64,000 nucleotides of DNA, from NCBI RefSeq assembly GCF_016086655.4, contig NC_052140.2, positions 16,740,001 through 16,804,000 of the forward strand, given 5' to 3'. Positions within the stretch are counted from its first letter, which is position 1; every line of letters begins with the position of its first letter. Shown here piece by piece: positions 11,816 to 22,319 of this stretch. The notes under the pieces were generated by a model. That model did not search any database, was not told the origin of the DNA, and saw nothing but the letters and a program-made list of their open reading frames with translations. The DNA comes from Lepeophtheirus salmonis (Eukaryota; Arthropoda; Copepoda; Siphonostomatoida; Caligidae). The position numbers and the translations under genes are program-made.

Positions 11816-11949
11816 AAAAAATAATAAAGTTCAGGAAAAATATTTTGTATCTATGTTAGGTCCGAATCTTGTCAAACTACCCATGTAGATGTTCTCTCCT
11901 CAAGAATTAAAGTATAATAATAATCATTAAAGAAAAAAATAATAGTATT

Positions 11950-12105
11950 AAATTAGGACTGATGAGCCAGGGAGCATTACCTGGCTACCTTATCTTCACA
12001 CACTCGATGCTAAATGCAAAACACATCCAAGATTTAATTTGTTTGACTACATTCTTCTTTTAAGATGAAAAATATGTATATATCAGGGAGCACTAAATAT
12101 AAATA
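11950..12105 (-). repeat. AGTGCTCCCTGATATA repeat, copy 1
   Basis: In reverse complement from about 12100 it reads TTTAGTGCTCCCTGATATAT, then GAATGTAGTC. The same head is found at 57792-57812 and, more diverged, at 56788-56808. The other end holds a short perfect stem, AGCCAGG paired with CCTGGCT, at 11964-11986 around the word GAGCATTA. Confidence 0.45.
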
Positions 12106-13540
12106 TAAAATAGTTTTTTTCTGTGAAATGTTCCAAATTGACTTTCCGCGAAAATGTCCGTTCGGTTAATTGTTATTTGGCGAAATTGTTCGTTCGGCAA
12201 TTTGTCCTAATACGAAATATTCTTCGTCAAAAAAAAAAAAAAAGAAAGGTTAATTGTTCTAAATTGTTGAAAAGACATGATAAAATTTTTGAACAAGTAT
12301 TTGAATCTTCATCTGTATAAATGGGTGTATAGGAAATTGCCATTAAAGAAAATTTTTACAAGTAGGAAAATTGCCAGGGGTGGAACACATAAAAACTTTA
12401 TAAAAAGAGAGCTTTGGAACAAAATAAAAATTGAAGCACAGTTTTAATTAGCCTGGTTTTCTTCATACTACACAATTTGATATGAATCCAAAATATAATT
12501 GATAAATATGACTCATTTATCACTTTGACAGTCAAAAGTTCAAGACAAATATGTATTTTTACCACCTCTTTTTATTTTCTGTCAACACTTTTCAAACAGG
12601 CAAAAAAATAATGCAATTAGAAGCTAAATTCTGTAAATTAAACTATTTTGTGATAAAAGTAAAGGATACAAAAATATTTAAAAAAAAGAAAGGAAATTGT
12701 CTTTATAATAAAATTTCGTTGATTTCAGACAATTTCTAGAGATTCATTGGTTTAAATAGTTCTAAGTAACTTCGAATATTCAAAGCTAAAAATGAGAGTT
12801 TTGAGTGAAGATATTCCACCTTTGTCAATTTCCTTGTAACAATTTTTCCAGAACCTTTTCAATATATTCATTTCTTATCTATAATAAGAGAGTGGAATTT
12901 CCACTTGTAAATATTGATGTAGGTATAATTAAAACTGTGAAAAATGTTAAATTGGGAATTTTTTTATCACTGACAAGATTTCAACTACAATGTACCCTAT
13001 ATAAATATAAGACTTATATAAAAAAACTGATTACTTATTCATTTATAATTGAGAGTTATTTATTAATGTTTTAATGATTTTTTTTAAATAGATCAATTGA
13101 CAATATATTTCAATATATTTAAATTTATGGGTTTTTAATTATATATATATCTAATTGTCTCTCCATTTGTACACCCAAAGTATTTATTTATTTCTCCTTA
13201 AATACATTTCTAAAAATAAATTTATCTTATACCTATCTTCTTTTTTTTTTTTGCACTAATTGCTCGAAGGCCTTATAAGTATATATATAAAAATATAACG
13301 ATAACGAAATTACTACCAAAGTTTTTCTGTTTTTCTTTTCCAATAATGATATATGTATATAACAAAAAATCTCTTCATTATGACCCTACTGTGTTTTTCA
13401 TTGTTTTAGTTCCTTTAACTTTCCCATTAATTTAATTAAGATGACATTGAACTTATAGCTTTCCTTTCAGTTATACCAAGTGCGCAGGGGAAAATAATAC
13501 ACTTAATAAAACATGAATTAGATTGATTAGAAATTCCATA
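12106..13540. other. AT-rich sequence, no gene seen
   Basis: Several 62-89 codon open frames on the plus strand (12123-13074) are rich in Lys, Asn, Phe and Ile, as expected from AT-rich DNA. None shows a motif. No splice or transposon signal found. Confidence 0.45.
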
Positions 13541-13547
13541 ACTTAAC

Positions 13548-13790
13548 ATGGCTTCAGAACTTGAAAAATGAATTCAAATCCGTGCAATTTTGTCGGTAGG
13601 AGGCAAGACACCAGCAGACAGTTCTAGACAATTGGGAGTTTCCAGGTCTAGTAGTTACAATATGAGAGAAAAAGACAGTATCGAAAGGAAAAGTCCATAT
13701 ACCACAAGCCTAAATCCCAAGTCTTTTTTTATAAGTTCAAGTCCTTTCATATTTATATCAAGTCCAGTGACATATCTTCTAGACCACCGG
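13548..13790 (+). pseudogene. N-terminal fragment of a Tc1-like transposase
   Basis: The frame begins MASELEK, a stop, then IQIRAILSVGGKTPADSSR and QLGVSRSSSYNMREK. This is the first DNA-binding helix-turn-helix of a Tc1-type transposase (residues about 1-55), with the GKTPAxxSRQLGVSRS recognition-helix pattern. After SIERKSPY the similarity ends and no catalytic domain follows. It is a truncated remnant and cannot act as an enzyme. Sense agrees with no neighbouring element. Confidence 0.75.
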
Positions 13791-13794
13791 TGAT

Positions 13795-16015
13795 TGACTT
13801 AATTTATCTGACTGTTTAATATGTTGATCACCAATTATAATAATTGATAGAATAGAAAGAACTTGCCTTATGATAAATTTTGAGCTTTTTACATTGCTTA
13901 CTCAAAAGCAGGGGTTGCAACCTTTTGGAGAGTAGAGGCCCCAGAGCCATGGTGGAGTAGTATGTCTATATTTAGATGTTTGTTCATGATAAGATGGTTG
14001 GTCGGTCAAAATTCACTCGCGGTCCAAGGGTTGCCTACCTCTGCTCAGAAGGTTATCTCTCAAGAAAGTATTGGACCGCTCTGTTCTGAGGACAACGATA
14101 AAGTAAATTCCAAAGTTTTTATACGTAATAGGTAGTATACCTGTGTTTTTTTCTTCTATTAAAAACTTGTAATAACTCATGAACAGTCTTCTAGATCACC
14201 TGGAGCACCTTTGGGCTAAAGTACTATCTCAAAAATTTCCGTGGAGATATGAATTGTCGAGGTTTTTGCCTCACTTGTAGGATGTTTCCCGCCTTTAGTT
14301 AATTCCTGTACGTAATAAATGCTGATAAAATTATTATAAACACAAATTGCTTTCCATATCTAGTAAAGTCAAAAATACAACTACACCGATGTGGATCCTC
14401 AATTCTACTCTAAGTCTAACAATGAGCTACGCAGTATTGACCCACACACCCATCATCACGTTTACTCTCCGTTTTTCTTGAACACTTATATACACACAAA
14501 GTGTCTATATATTCAAATATTCCCTACAAAAGAATTAAACAATAATGATAACAGCTGCGTAAAAAAAGAAGGGTAAATATTGCAATTGCATAAAGTATCA
14601 CACTCGTTTAAAGTCATAAATTTTACATCTCTATTCCTTTGTACATCCTAAATAAGTTATTATTTTTGTATAATTGTATAATGCAAAAACATTTCTTCTT
14701 CACACGGTATAATGCGACTTTTTTTCTCTCTTTCCCCTCTTATATTGAATAAATGATATGTTTAATTGCATTGTCTATATTATATAAATTGAATGATGAA
14801 GCCTCTTTCTCTATTAACAAATTAATTATCTAATTTATTCTATAAGTTAATATAAATTTATTTGAGTATTGGTCATTTATATAACCACAAATGATTAACT
14901 CTTTCTTGTCTTTGTTTTTTTGTTTTTTTGACAGATACAATTTATTTTATTATTTTGTTAATATTGGTTTGCTCCATTTTTCTACAATAAAAGTTTCATC
15001 TTGTCTCTCTTTATATATTTATAGTAATGTGTCAAAAGTCAGACACCAAATATATTAGGGTGCCCCTAATTGTGTACTTTAAATATTAATTTTCATATTC
15101 TCTATATTCAACCTTTCAATCCGTGAAAATAATGAGTACATAGTTAAAATATATTCCTGTTCTCAAAATTGCAACATTTAAGCGATATTTATTAGGGACA
15201 TTGCAATGGTTGATGAAATGGGGTATCAGATTCGAAATTAAAAGATAATCAGTGTCAGAATTTGGGATCATTTTGTTTGTGTCTATAAAAAATAGGAATT
15301 AATGCCGTTTGGACAAATATAAAATTTTTTCCAAAGAAGGAATTTTGAAAAGTAAATTGAAATTAAAACTTCAAAAAAATGACTTTTAAAAAAAACCGCC
15401 ATTTGGTTATGAATATATAAAAAAATTTATCAAAATATTTTTTATTATTTTTTGAAAAAATTAAAAATCCAATCTTATTTTGAAAATGAAATTGTTTCAT
15501 CATACTGAGTCGAAATGAATGAGATGTCCGTCGATTGAATAAAATAAAATATATATATAGAAACTGCCTCCTAATTGTGCTGTGATTGTCTCAAAGTTAC
15601 TCCGGTAATAGAAAGGGTAACGAGTTTAATAAGAATTCCCATTCTGTGTGGTCTACAAAAGTATGTTTTAAATTCTATCGAAACATGAAATGCAATAAGT
15701 TAGTTAATTTACGTCCATGTTTGCATAATTTATTCCAGATTAGTAAATATCTTGAGCATTATTAAAGAAAGGATCTGTGTAAAGAAAAAACTAAGCCTAC
15801 CGCTAGACAATCAAAACAAAAAAACAATTGATGAGTGTGCTGTTTCTTCTTCTTTTAAATTTTTCCAATAAGTCGTGAATTTGTCAACATCTCCCCCTAA
15901 AAGAATAATTCTACCCTATCTTAGTTGTAAATTGAAATATAAATGCACATTTGAATTTAAATATATATATAATTTCATTAACAAAAATATTTTCCCTGCA
16001 CTATGTATTTTCTCC
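13795..16015. other. Intergenic sequence, no gene seen
   Basis: AT-rich. The 61-codon frame at 14391-14576 has no recognisable content. A poly-T/poly-A flavour and scattered TATATA tracts are present. No repeat ends recognised. Confidence 0.45.
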
Positions 16016-16019
16016 TGTT

Positions 16020-16110
16020 TATCATATTAAAGGCAGCTGATTTTAAGAAAGGTCTTAAGTCAGTATTATCATATGTATCGCTCCCGCCTTTTCCTCGCAC
16101 TCTTTCACAA
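16020..16110 (-). repeat. Dispersed CAGCTGCCT module, inverted copy
   Basis: In reverse complement it reads GTGCGAGGAAAAGGCGGGAG, then ACATATG, GACTTAAGACC and AAATCAGCTGCCTTTAATAT. It is the closest match to the copy near 3745, which has GTATGAGGAAAAGGTCGGAG and ATCAGCTGCCTTTGATATG. Confidence 0.55.
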
Positions 16111-16806
16111 ATTTTATCAGTCCTTATCATTGTGTTCATCCGTGTTTTAGAGAAAAAGGTGGACGTAGGATGTCAAATATGAGTGGTGCATTGCTCGCCT
16201 TTGTGTCAGACCATTATTTGTTTGGATTAAATAAGAAAAATCTTGCAAATTGTCCTGTAAAAGTCTTATGTGTCTGATACACTATATATAGTACCGATTT
16301 ATATATAGATACAGTTTATAGGAAAAAGGAGTATAAGATTCATGAAGTACCGTATAAAATAAATGAAGTCAACTCATATAACAAAGAAAGAAAAAGCGGG
16401 AAGTACTTTATATAAAATCTACAAACGAACTAATGTTCTCTATGGCTCATCAAATCAAATAATATACTGTTACTAAAAATTACTACATTTCTCAACATTT
16501 GTTGACATTTTTATTTTTAAACTCAACTGAAATTTAGAATAAATTAAAGATTTGCTACTTCCAAGAAGGAAAGAGTTAACAAATTTTGGTTTGTTTTGTA
16601 GATAATTTGTTATACAATAAATATCAAATAGTTATCTAATTAATATTCAAATTAATTAAATATTGAAACCACAAAAAACTACTAAATCAGGTAAGGTTAT
16701 TAGCATAAAATTGATTTATATTTACTGACAAAGTTGGTATTGTACATAACTTTATGTTATTGGAAACAAATTGTAGATACTTTCCGTTTAATTCTTTAAT
16801 ATTGGG

Positions 16807-18026
16807 TAGGGCAGCAAAACGTGGACTGTTAATTAAGGTTTATTTTCTCATTAGTAATAAAAGGTTTAGTGATTATTTTTCATATTCTGTTTCCACCGTC
16901 CTTTTTACATAAACAAACTATACTAATCATTAGTCATTTCATCATCATGAGCGAGCAACAAGCAAAAAGGCAGAGCATCTCAGATCTCCTAGATGCTGAT
17001 GAAGATTACGGACATTGTTAAGTTTTATGGGAGCCTAGTTTTTAAGTTGGTCAAGATGAAAAAAAAAAAAAAATGGAGAAGACCTCTCCATCAGGTCAGA
17101 AAGTGGAGTGGGATAATTTAAAGAGAGATACGAAGTTCTCAATAAGCTTGGCGAATAATATATAGGAGAATCCCACTAAGTCGATAAATTGCCTCGCCAT
17201 GGACTTCTCTGTGGCTCCTAGGAACACCAGGAGGGGTATAAAGCACAACTTGAGATTATTTTCTTTTACATGGACCCCATTCCATCTTCTGACAGAATGC
17301 ACGAAAGCAAGGAGTCTCGAGAGGCGCAAGAAAATCCTCACTTGGATCAAGGCAAACGGGTCAATTGTGAAAAGTTTTCTCGGACAAGAAGACTTTCACA
17401 GTTGATCAGTTCCACAACCACCGGTACGACCACTGGCTTGCAGAAACAAAAGATGAGGTCCAAGGGGTTTACCCCAACCAATATATGGTCCAAACAATGG
17501 TCTTCGGCGTTGTGGTATCAGATGGAAAGAAGATACCTCCGTTCTTTTTCAAGGCTGGACAGGAAATAGGGCAGGATGCCTACTATAAGGTGCTTACTAC
17601 ACCATCTTACAAGGATGAAGACCCACTAATCGGAGGTGCCAAAAATTATACACAGGAAAACAGATCCATTTTGGTCCAAAGAGATATGGCCCCCTTCCTC
17701 ACCAGATTTGAACCCACTGGGCTTTTATATTCGGGGCACTTTGGAGAGGGAAACCAACAGTACCTTACACCCAAATATGGACTCACTGAAGTCCTCCATA
17801 GTGGCTGCATGGGACAACTGTTCCGAGGAGTTTGCCATCAACTCCTGCGTGGCCTTCAGGCAACATGTAAAGGCTGTGATTGATAATGAAGGTGTCCATA
17901 TTGAGTGAGTTTTTTGGGGGAAAACCTTGAGTACATGTTTAGTTAACATTATTTTTTTGTCTATTATTAAAAAATTATTGATGTATTTCTGAATCCATTT
18001 CTCGAGTCCACCTATTGCTGCCCTAC
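16807..18026 (+). mobile_element. Tc1/mariner element with both terminal repeats, inactive
   Basis: Left end TAGGGCAGCAAAACGTGGAC (16807-16826) pairs with the reverse complement of the right end, TAGGGCAGCAATAGGTGGAC (18007-18026). Both ends start with TA, as expected for TA target duplication. The element is about 1.22 kb, the usual size class. Its transposase remnant runs from 16948 to about 17907. The same lineage appears as a scrap at 51640-51835. Confidence 0.9.
16948..17907 (+). pseudogene. Nearly full-length Tc1/mariner transposase, frameshifted
   Basis: The start is MSEQQAKRQSISDLLDA (first helix of the DNA-binding domain). After a deletion and stops the frame resumes with NPTKSINCLAMDFSVAPR and IKHNLRLFSFTWTP, the second DNA-binding subdomain, then ARSLERRKKILTWIKANGS. 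The core follows: DQFHNHRYDHWLAE in another frame, TMVFGVVVSDGKKIPPFFFK (about 17485-17560) and GQDAYYKVL. The segment that should hold the second catalytic Asp is deleted between 17625 and 17650. The C-terminal SPDLNPLGFYIRGTLERETN block and a clean stop after GVHIE follow. At least three frame changes prevent expression as one protein. Role by family: TA-specific cut-and-paste transposition. Confidence 0.85.
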
Positions 18027-18795
18027 GGTGCAAAGCAAAAAAATAAGGAGTGATGGCCACCAGTAATTAATATGTATTATATTTTACACATCAAAGTTTT
18101 ATTATGAAGTGAAGAAAATGGATGCGTGAAAAAAGTAATTGTAATAAATTGATTTTTCGGAGCCACCCTAATAAAAATATATAGTTAATAAATATAGAGA
18201 TATAAGACAAATACTAATGAAAGAGATATAAATATATCATAGACAACATATAATTGATTTAGCTATATTACATACATATATACACATACATAATAACAAA
18301 GCTTTTTAAAAAGTTAGTTTGATAAATGCATTACAGAAGGAAATACTATATGAAAAGTACTTTAGTACTCAGTGTATTGGATCAAAGACAAAAACATTCA
18401 AAAATGAAGGTTGGATATGGAAAATAACTTTTGATAAAGTATATTCTCACTTATATATGTAAATCTAAATATACTATACTAGATTGCTATACTAAATATT
18501 CCTGAACCCTTTGCATATATGTAACATTATATAACTTTTTTTTTTAATTTTTGTCAATCAGTCTGTAAAAGTAGTGAGAAATTTGGCATGGTTTCATTCC
18601 AGACAGACTACTTTAAAGTTTTCTTGGTAATATAGCCAGCTGTTATCATGTATTAGTCTAGGGTAGTTCCATTCTATTTCAACAAATTTTCAAACAATTT
18701 TCCACCCACTTCAACGGAAATTTATTTTAACTACGCTGTTCTATGTATAGAGTATCATTAAATATGATTGCCTTTTTTAAAATCTTAAGCACTCG
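18027..18795. other. AT-rich sequence, no gene seen
   Basis: No supported gene. It leads into the inverted repeat that begins near 18800. Confidence 0.45.
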
Positions 18796-18799
18796 GTGG

Positions 18800-19680
18800 T
18801 ATTTTGATATCAAATTACATAACTTTGGGGATACGGAACTTGAATTTGAGGTTATTATTTTTATAAAACTAAGGGAAAGCAATGATTTTCAATTTTTTTT
18901 ATGTTTTGAGAGGCATATCTTTGGGGCCCAAATTTTGGATGAAGGATTGAACCAAACTATGAATTTTTTTGTTATTCCTTCAAGATTTCAATATTCCACT
19001 CAAATTTTCTTATTTATGTTAGTTAGTTACTTCAACTTTAATTCATCCATGCAAATTTAATGATTCTACTGAGTAGGATTTGCATTTAACGAATATAGAC
19101 TTTGTACTTACTAGTTTTAGAAGTAGATGATCAACTGATTTTACTCTTAGTTGATTGATTGCTTCTATGGTTTTTTTTCTAGATTTTAAAATTACTGTAG
19201 AATTAGTCATTTCCTTAGAAAAATGTTACATTGGAAATGCATCAAAAACTGAATGCCATCTCTTATAGTACAGCATCAGAAATTGCAAAAGCAATCTAGT
19301 AAGATATTTTCATCTTTTCAACAAGAAGAACATGTACTTCTTTTTTAGAGGATCAAAGTTGTAGGTGTGTTTCTTGAAACAAAAGAAAATTATTCCGAAG
19401 TTTTACCATAACACTGTTTGCCTTTATCATGAAGCCGTTTTCATTAAAAACATAAATAAGAAATTTTAGTGGAATATAGAACTCTTAAGGAAATCAATTT
19501 TTTTTTCAATAATTTGTGCAATACTTCATTCTCAGATTGGGCCCAAGGATATGCCTCTTGAAACTTATAACATTAAATATCCTTCTTGCTCTTGGTTTTA
19601 TACTAATTATACCATCAAATTCAAGCTTCTCACCCCACCAATAAGATATAATTTGATACCAAAATCATACTTTTATAATA
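18800..19680. repeat. Long inverted repeat, arms about 225 bp, spacer about 430 bp
   Basis: The left arm (about 18800-19022) pairs with the reverse complement of the right arm (about 19455-19680). Matching words: TTTTGATATCAAATTACAT versus TTTTGGTATCAAATTATAT; AACTTGAATTTGA versus AGCTTGAATTTGA; GAGGCATATCTTTGGGGCCC versus GAGGCATATCCTTGGGCCC; ATTCCACTCAAATTTTCTTA versus ATTCCACTAAAATTTCTTA. Divergence is roughly a quarter of sites, so it is old. A 105-codon plus-strand open frame (18743-19060) lies mostly inside the left arm. It is poorly conserved in the right arm, so it is probably not a gene. No target duplications were found. Confidence 0.75.
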
Positions 19681-20776
19681 ATTATGACCCCTAAAATCAG
19701 TGATAAAAGTTTTTTTTCAATTTGTGACCGCCTCCTAGTTGGGGAAGGTTTTAAAAATCTATCTTGCTAATCGGTAGGGCCGTTTTTTTTTTTTTTTTTT
19801 TTGAAGTGTAAGTTTAACTGCATATATAAGCCTTTTTAAATATGTTTTGACATAATTCAACTGTGGGTATATTGTATTTGTTAAAATATAATAGAAATAC
19901 CCTAGCTTCTGAGTTTCAATTCATGCAATGTATGAAAATAAGTTAATTCTTTAAATTTGTAAGGAATAAAAAAAAAAATTCGTTTGCACAATTTGAAATT
20001 AGCAACATTATTTGAGCACGAATAATTCCATTGATTATGGTTTTAAAGATTTCAAATTGTTGCTATCAAATTTGGTGTAATAAAGAATGTTTAATTAGTA
20101 AGAATTGTTTAAATCTTGTAACTGAAGGAGGTTTTTTTATATTACTAAAATGATGTATTACAGAATTCTCTCTTTTTATTTTGGGACATCTTTGAAAGAC
20201 GAAAAACTAGGGCGAAACGTGATTTTAAGTCTCATAATAGAGACCGATACAACTCCAGCTTATTATTAATACTTTATTTGAGCACCATGAAAGACTAACT
20301 AATATTGCTAATTACACAGAAGCATTACTTCGAAATAATGAAAAACCTTGAATACATAAAAAACCATTCAAGATACCTGCAATATTATAGAACAATACCA
20401 AGATATTTTTGTGAAAAAAATATATAAAAATACGCACTCTTAGGCAAAGAACAGAGCTTTACATTGACTTCCCTTTAAGATCCACCTTTTTTTTCACAAG
20501 TCATTTTTCATTTATTTCTTTAGAAAGGCCCACCATTTTCTAAGTCAAAAGAAGAAATAGTTTTTTTATCTCCTATTTTAGAATGGGATATCTGGTTTTT
20601 ATATTCCACTTCTATTTATTGTCAAACATAAGTTGTTGAAACTGTTTAAAAATCATTCACTTCGGCATTACATGTTAATATAAATAAAATGGACTCAGTT
20701 TATTATAGAAAAATTATTTTATAATTAAGATTTCATGAATTTACATTTAAATTTTTCATGTAGAATGTGTTTGTAA
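19681..20776. other. Intergenic sequence, no gene seen
   Basis: A poly-T run lies at about 19785-19802. No open frame above background, no repeat ends recognised. Confidence 0.45.
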
Positions 20777-20958
20777 TACGAAAGTCGTCTGAAAAGTCCG
20801 TGCAAAGTCCAAAAGATGGCTCTACTGGCGCGTATTGAGGTTATGTTTAGCTATATTGATCCATTTCTTTCTGTTTGGCATTCTTTTGAATTGAGGAAGT
20901 GGTGTGATTGTCAAAACTGATGATAAATTTTTTTGTCTGTTGATTAAATATTATTTTA

Positions 20959-21185
20959 TGAAAGGCAAAACGCCTCAGGAGAGTAAAAAAAAGCTTGATA
21001 AACATTATTGGGACTCTAGACCTTCGATTAAAAAAGTTTATAAGTAGTTTCAAAACCGGACATATCTGCACAAGTGATGCTGAACGTTCTGTACGCCCTG
21101 TTGAGGTTACTACTCCAGAAATAATTGATATGATGATGGATGACAGAAGAGTGAAGATGGTGAAATTACTAGTCTGTGGGCATCT
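20959..21185 (+). pseudogene. Mariner transposase N-terminal half (left half of composite)
   Basis: The plus strand reads MKGKTPQESKKKLDKHYWDS, RPSIKKVYK, a stop and FQ. A frameshift then leads into FKTGHICTSDAERSVRPVEV, TTPEIIDMMMDDRRVKM. These are the DNA-binding helices and the conserved ERSGRPVEVTTPEI linker of mauritiana-subfamily mariners. The catalytic core is not present in this orientation. Confidence 0.8.
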
Positions 21186-21420
21186 CCAGTTGAACTCTAT
21201 TTCCATTAATTTTGCAAACAATACTACTGAGGTGTGAGCTAGTGCATTCATGATGGAAAAACACTATTTTGTAGGCCAATCGCGAGCTTTTTTCTTGCAG
21301 ATCGGTTTTCAAACGGTCGAATAACGATGATATAACGACAGATATGCACCTTTAGTAGTTTTATCCTTTTCTAGATAGTCGATTAGAATTATTTCAAAGG
21401 AATGTCAAACAGATAGAAAT
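21170..21420 (-). pseudogene. Mariner transposase core scrap, opposite strand
   Basis: On the minus strand I read a frameshifted KKKARDWPTK, then CFSIMNALAHTSVVLFAKLM, which aligns with the mariner KKKVLFHHDNAPAHTS block containing the second catalytic Asp (here mutated to Asn/Met context). It lies directly against the plus-strand N-terminal half, so the two halves converge inside one element. Confidence 0.65.
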
Positions 21421-21546
21421 TGACTGATCTGGCTTAAAGTTGGAGTGTGTTCGTCCAGCAGATGCTATTAACTAAAGATAACCTCAATATGCGCAAGTAG
21501 TCCCATCTCTCGGATTTTGTACGGACTTTGTAAACAACCATCGTAT

Positions 21547-22157
21547 ATTTTCATTTTTACAACAATCCTACCTCGGACAACTGATGCCATAATTGGACTA
21601 CTGTTAGGAAGAGTAATAAACAGGCTCTTACATATTTGTGTATATATTTTTTTGGTATATAGTAAATAAAAATCTAGGATTGGAAACAATTTTAGTCAGC
21701 TCATTCTAATTTGTGATGTCATAAAAGTGAAAAAATAGATCAATTTTTGGTGGAGCAATGGGCAATGTATAACTATGCCTTATTGCCTTATGTAGCCTTA
21801 TTTATTGTGTGTATCGTTGTTCGTTGCTTTGTGAAATGTGATTTCATGGTTGGACTTGACATTTTTGATTGATAAATAATTAATCCATTGAATTTAAGGA
21901 CTAAAGTCAAGAGTTGTATCAAGTTTGTCTCCAGTCCACTAAGCAACCATATCTTGCTCCTACGGAGGAATTTATAACTTAAAAAAGTGTATTAGACCTG
22001 TCCTTGAAATCTACGGCTATACATCACACAAATTATACATAGCTAAAACGTTGTTAGGGTGGCTCCTTGTAACGAATCCGAATTTGAATGAGAGATTGGG
22101 GAGATATTTTTCTCCTAGACTCCACAAATGGTAATGCCAAGGGAGCGGAGGGCAGAG
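21547..22157. other. Intergenic sequence, no gene seen
   Basis: No supported gene. The short minus-strand frame 21468-21689 only reads through the mariner terminal repeat. Confidence 0.4.
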
Positions 22158-22317
22158 CTAGAAAAGGGCCACACCCAGACAGGATAAAAGTGAGGCATAT
22201 TGTTGTTGAGTAAGTTTTGGTTCGTCTTGGCTGTATGAGAGTATAATGCACTTCTTGAAGGTGTAGTCAATCTGGATAGAGATGCCAACTGTCTCCGTAG
22301 TCTTCTCGTCATTGTCA
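22158..22317 (-). CDS. Possible exon of an unrecognised gene
   Basis: On the minus strand a good 3' splice site, CTATCTTCTTTGCAACAG, ends at 22318. The sequence after it is open in one phase for about 52 codons: SDNDEKTTETVGISIQIDYT, then FKKCIILSYSQDEPKLTQQQ and YASLLSCLGVALF, then a stop at 22158-22160. The composition is balanced and protein-like, unlike the Lys/Asn/Phe-rich chance frames around it. Either it is a last exon ending at the stop, or it leaves at a GT near 22174. No AATAAA is seen within about 130 bases after the stop. I do not recognise the protein, and two other minus-strand frames are also partly open here, so a chance or transposon-internal origin remains possible. Confidence 0.35.
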
Positions 22318-22319
22318 CT

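Larger units (their letters stand above)
20777..21546. mobile_element. Head-to-head mariner derivative (fold-back type)
   Basis: The left end TACGAAAGTCGTCTGAAAAG with GTCCGTGCAAAGTCC (20777-20809) and the reverse complement of the right end, ATACGATGGTTGTTTACAAA with GTCCGTACAAAATCC, form long inverted repeats. These continue through GCGCGTATTGAGGTTATGTT and GCGCATATTGAGGTTATCTT. Further in, both sides also share the 5' leader word TTTCTTTCTGTTTGGCATTC (left) and TTTCTATCTGTTTGACATTC (right). Both ends therefore look like 5' ends of one mariner family. Left-half coding is on the plus strand and right-half coding on the minus strand. Confidence 0.8.

Noticed and set aside
12123..13074. Three plus-strand open frames (62-89 codons) as small genes
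   Set aside because: Low-complexity Lys/Asn/Phe/Ile content expected from AT-rich DNA, with no supporting signals.
18743..19060. 105-codon plus-strand open frame
   Set aside because: It lies mostly inside one arm of an inverted repeat and is not preserved as a frame in the other arm.
20847..21251. 134-codon minus-strand open frame as a gene
   Set aside because: It begins in the opposite-strand mariner core scrap and then reads the antisense of the plus-strand N-terminal half.
18162..22066. GGAGCCACCCTAA at 18162-18175 and its reverse complement at 22054-22066 as ends of one element
   Set aside because: The two words point outward relative to each other, so they cannot bound one element, and a 13-base match is expected by chance in 64 kb.
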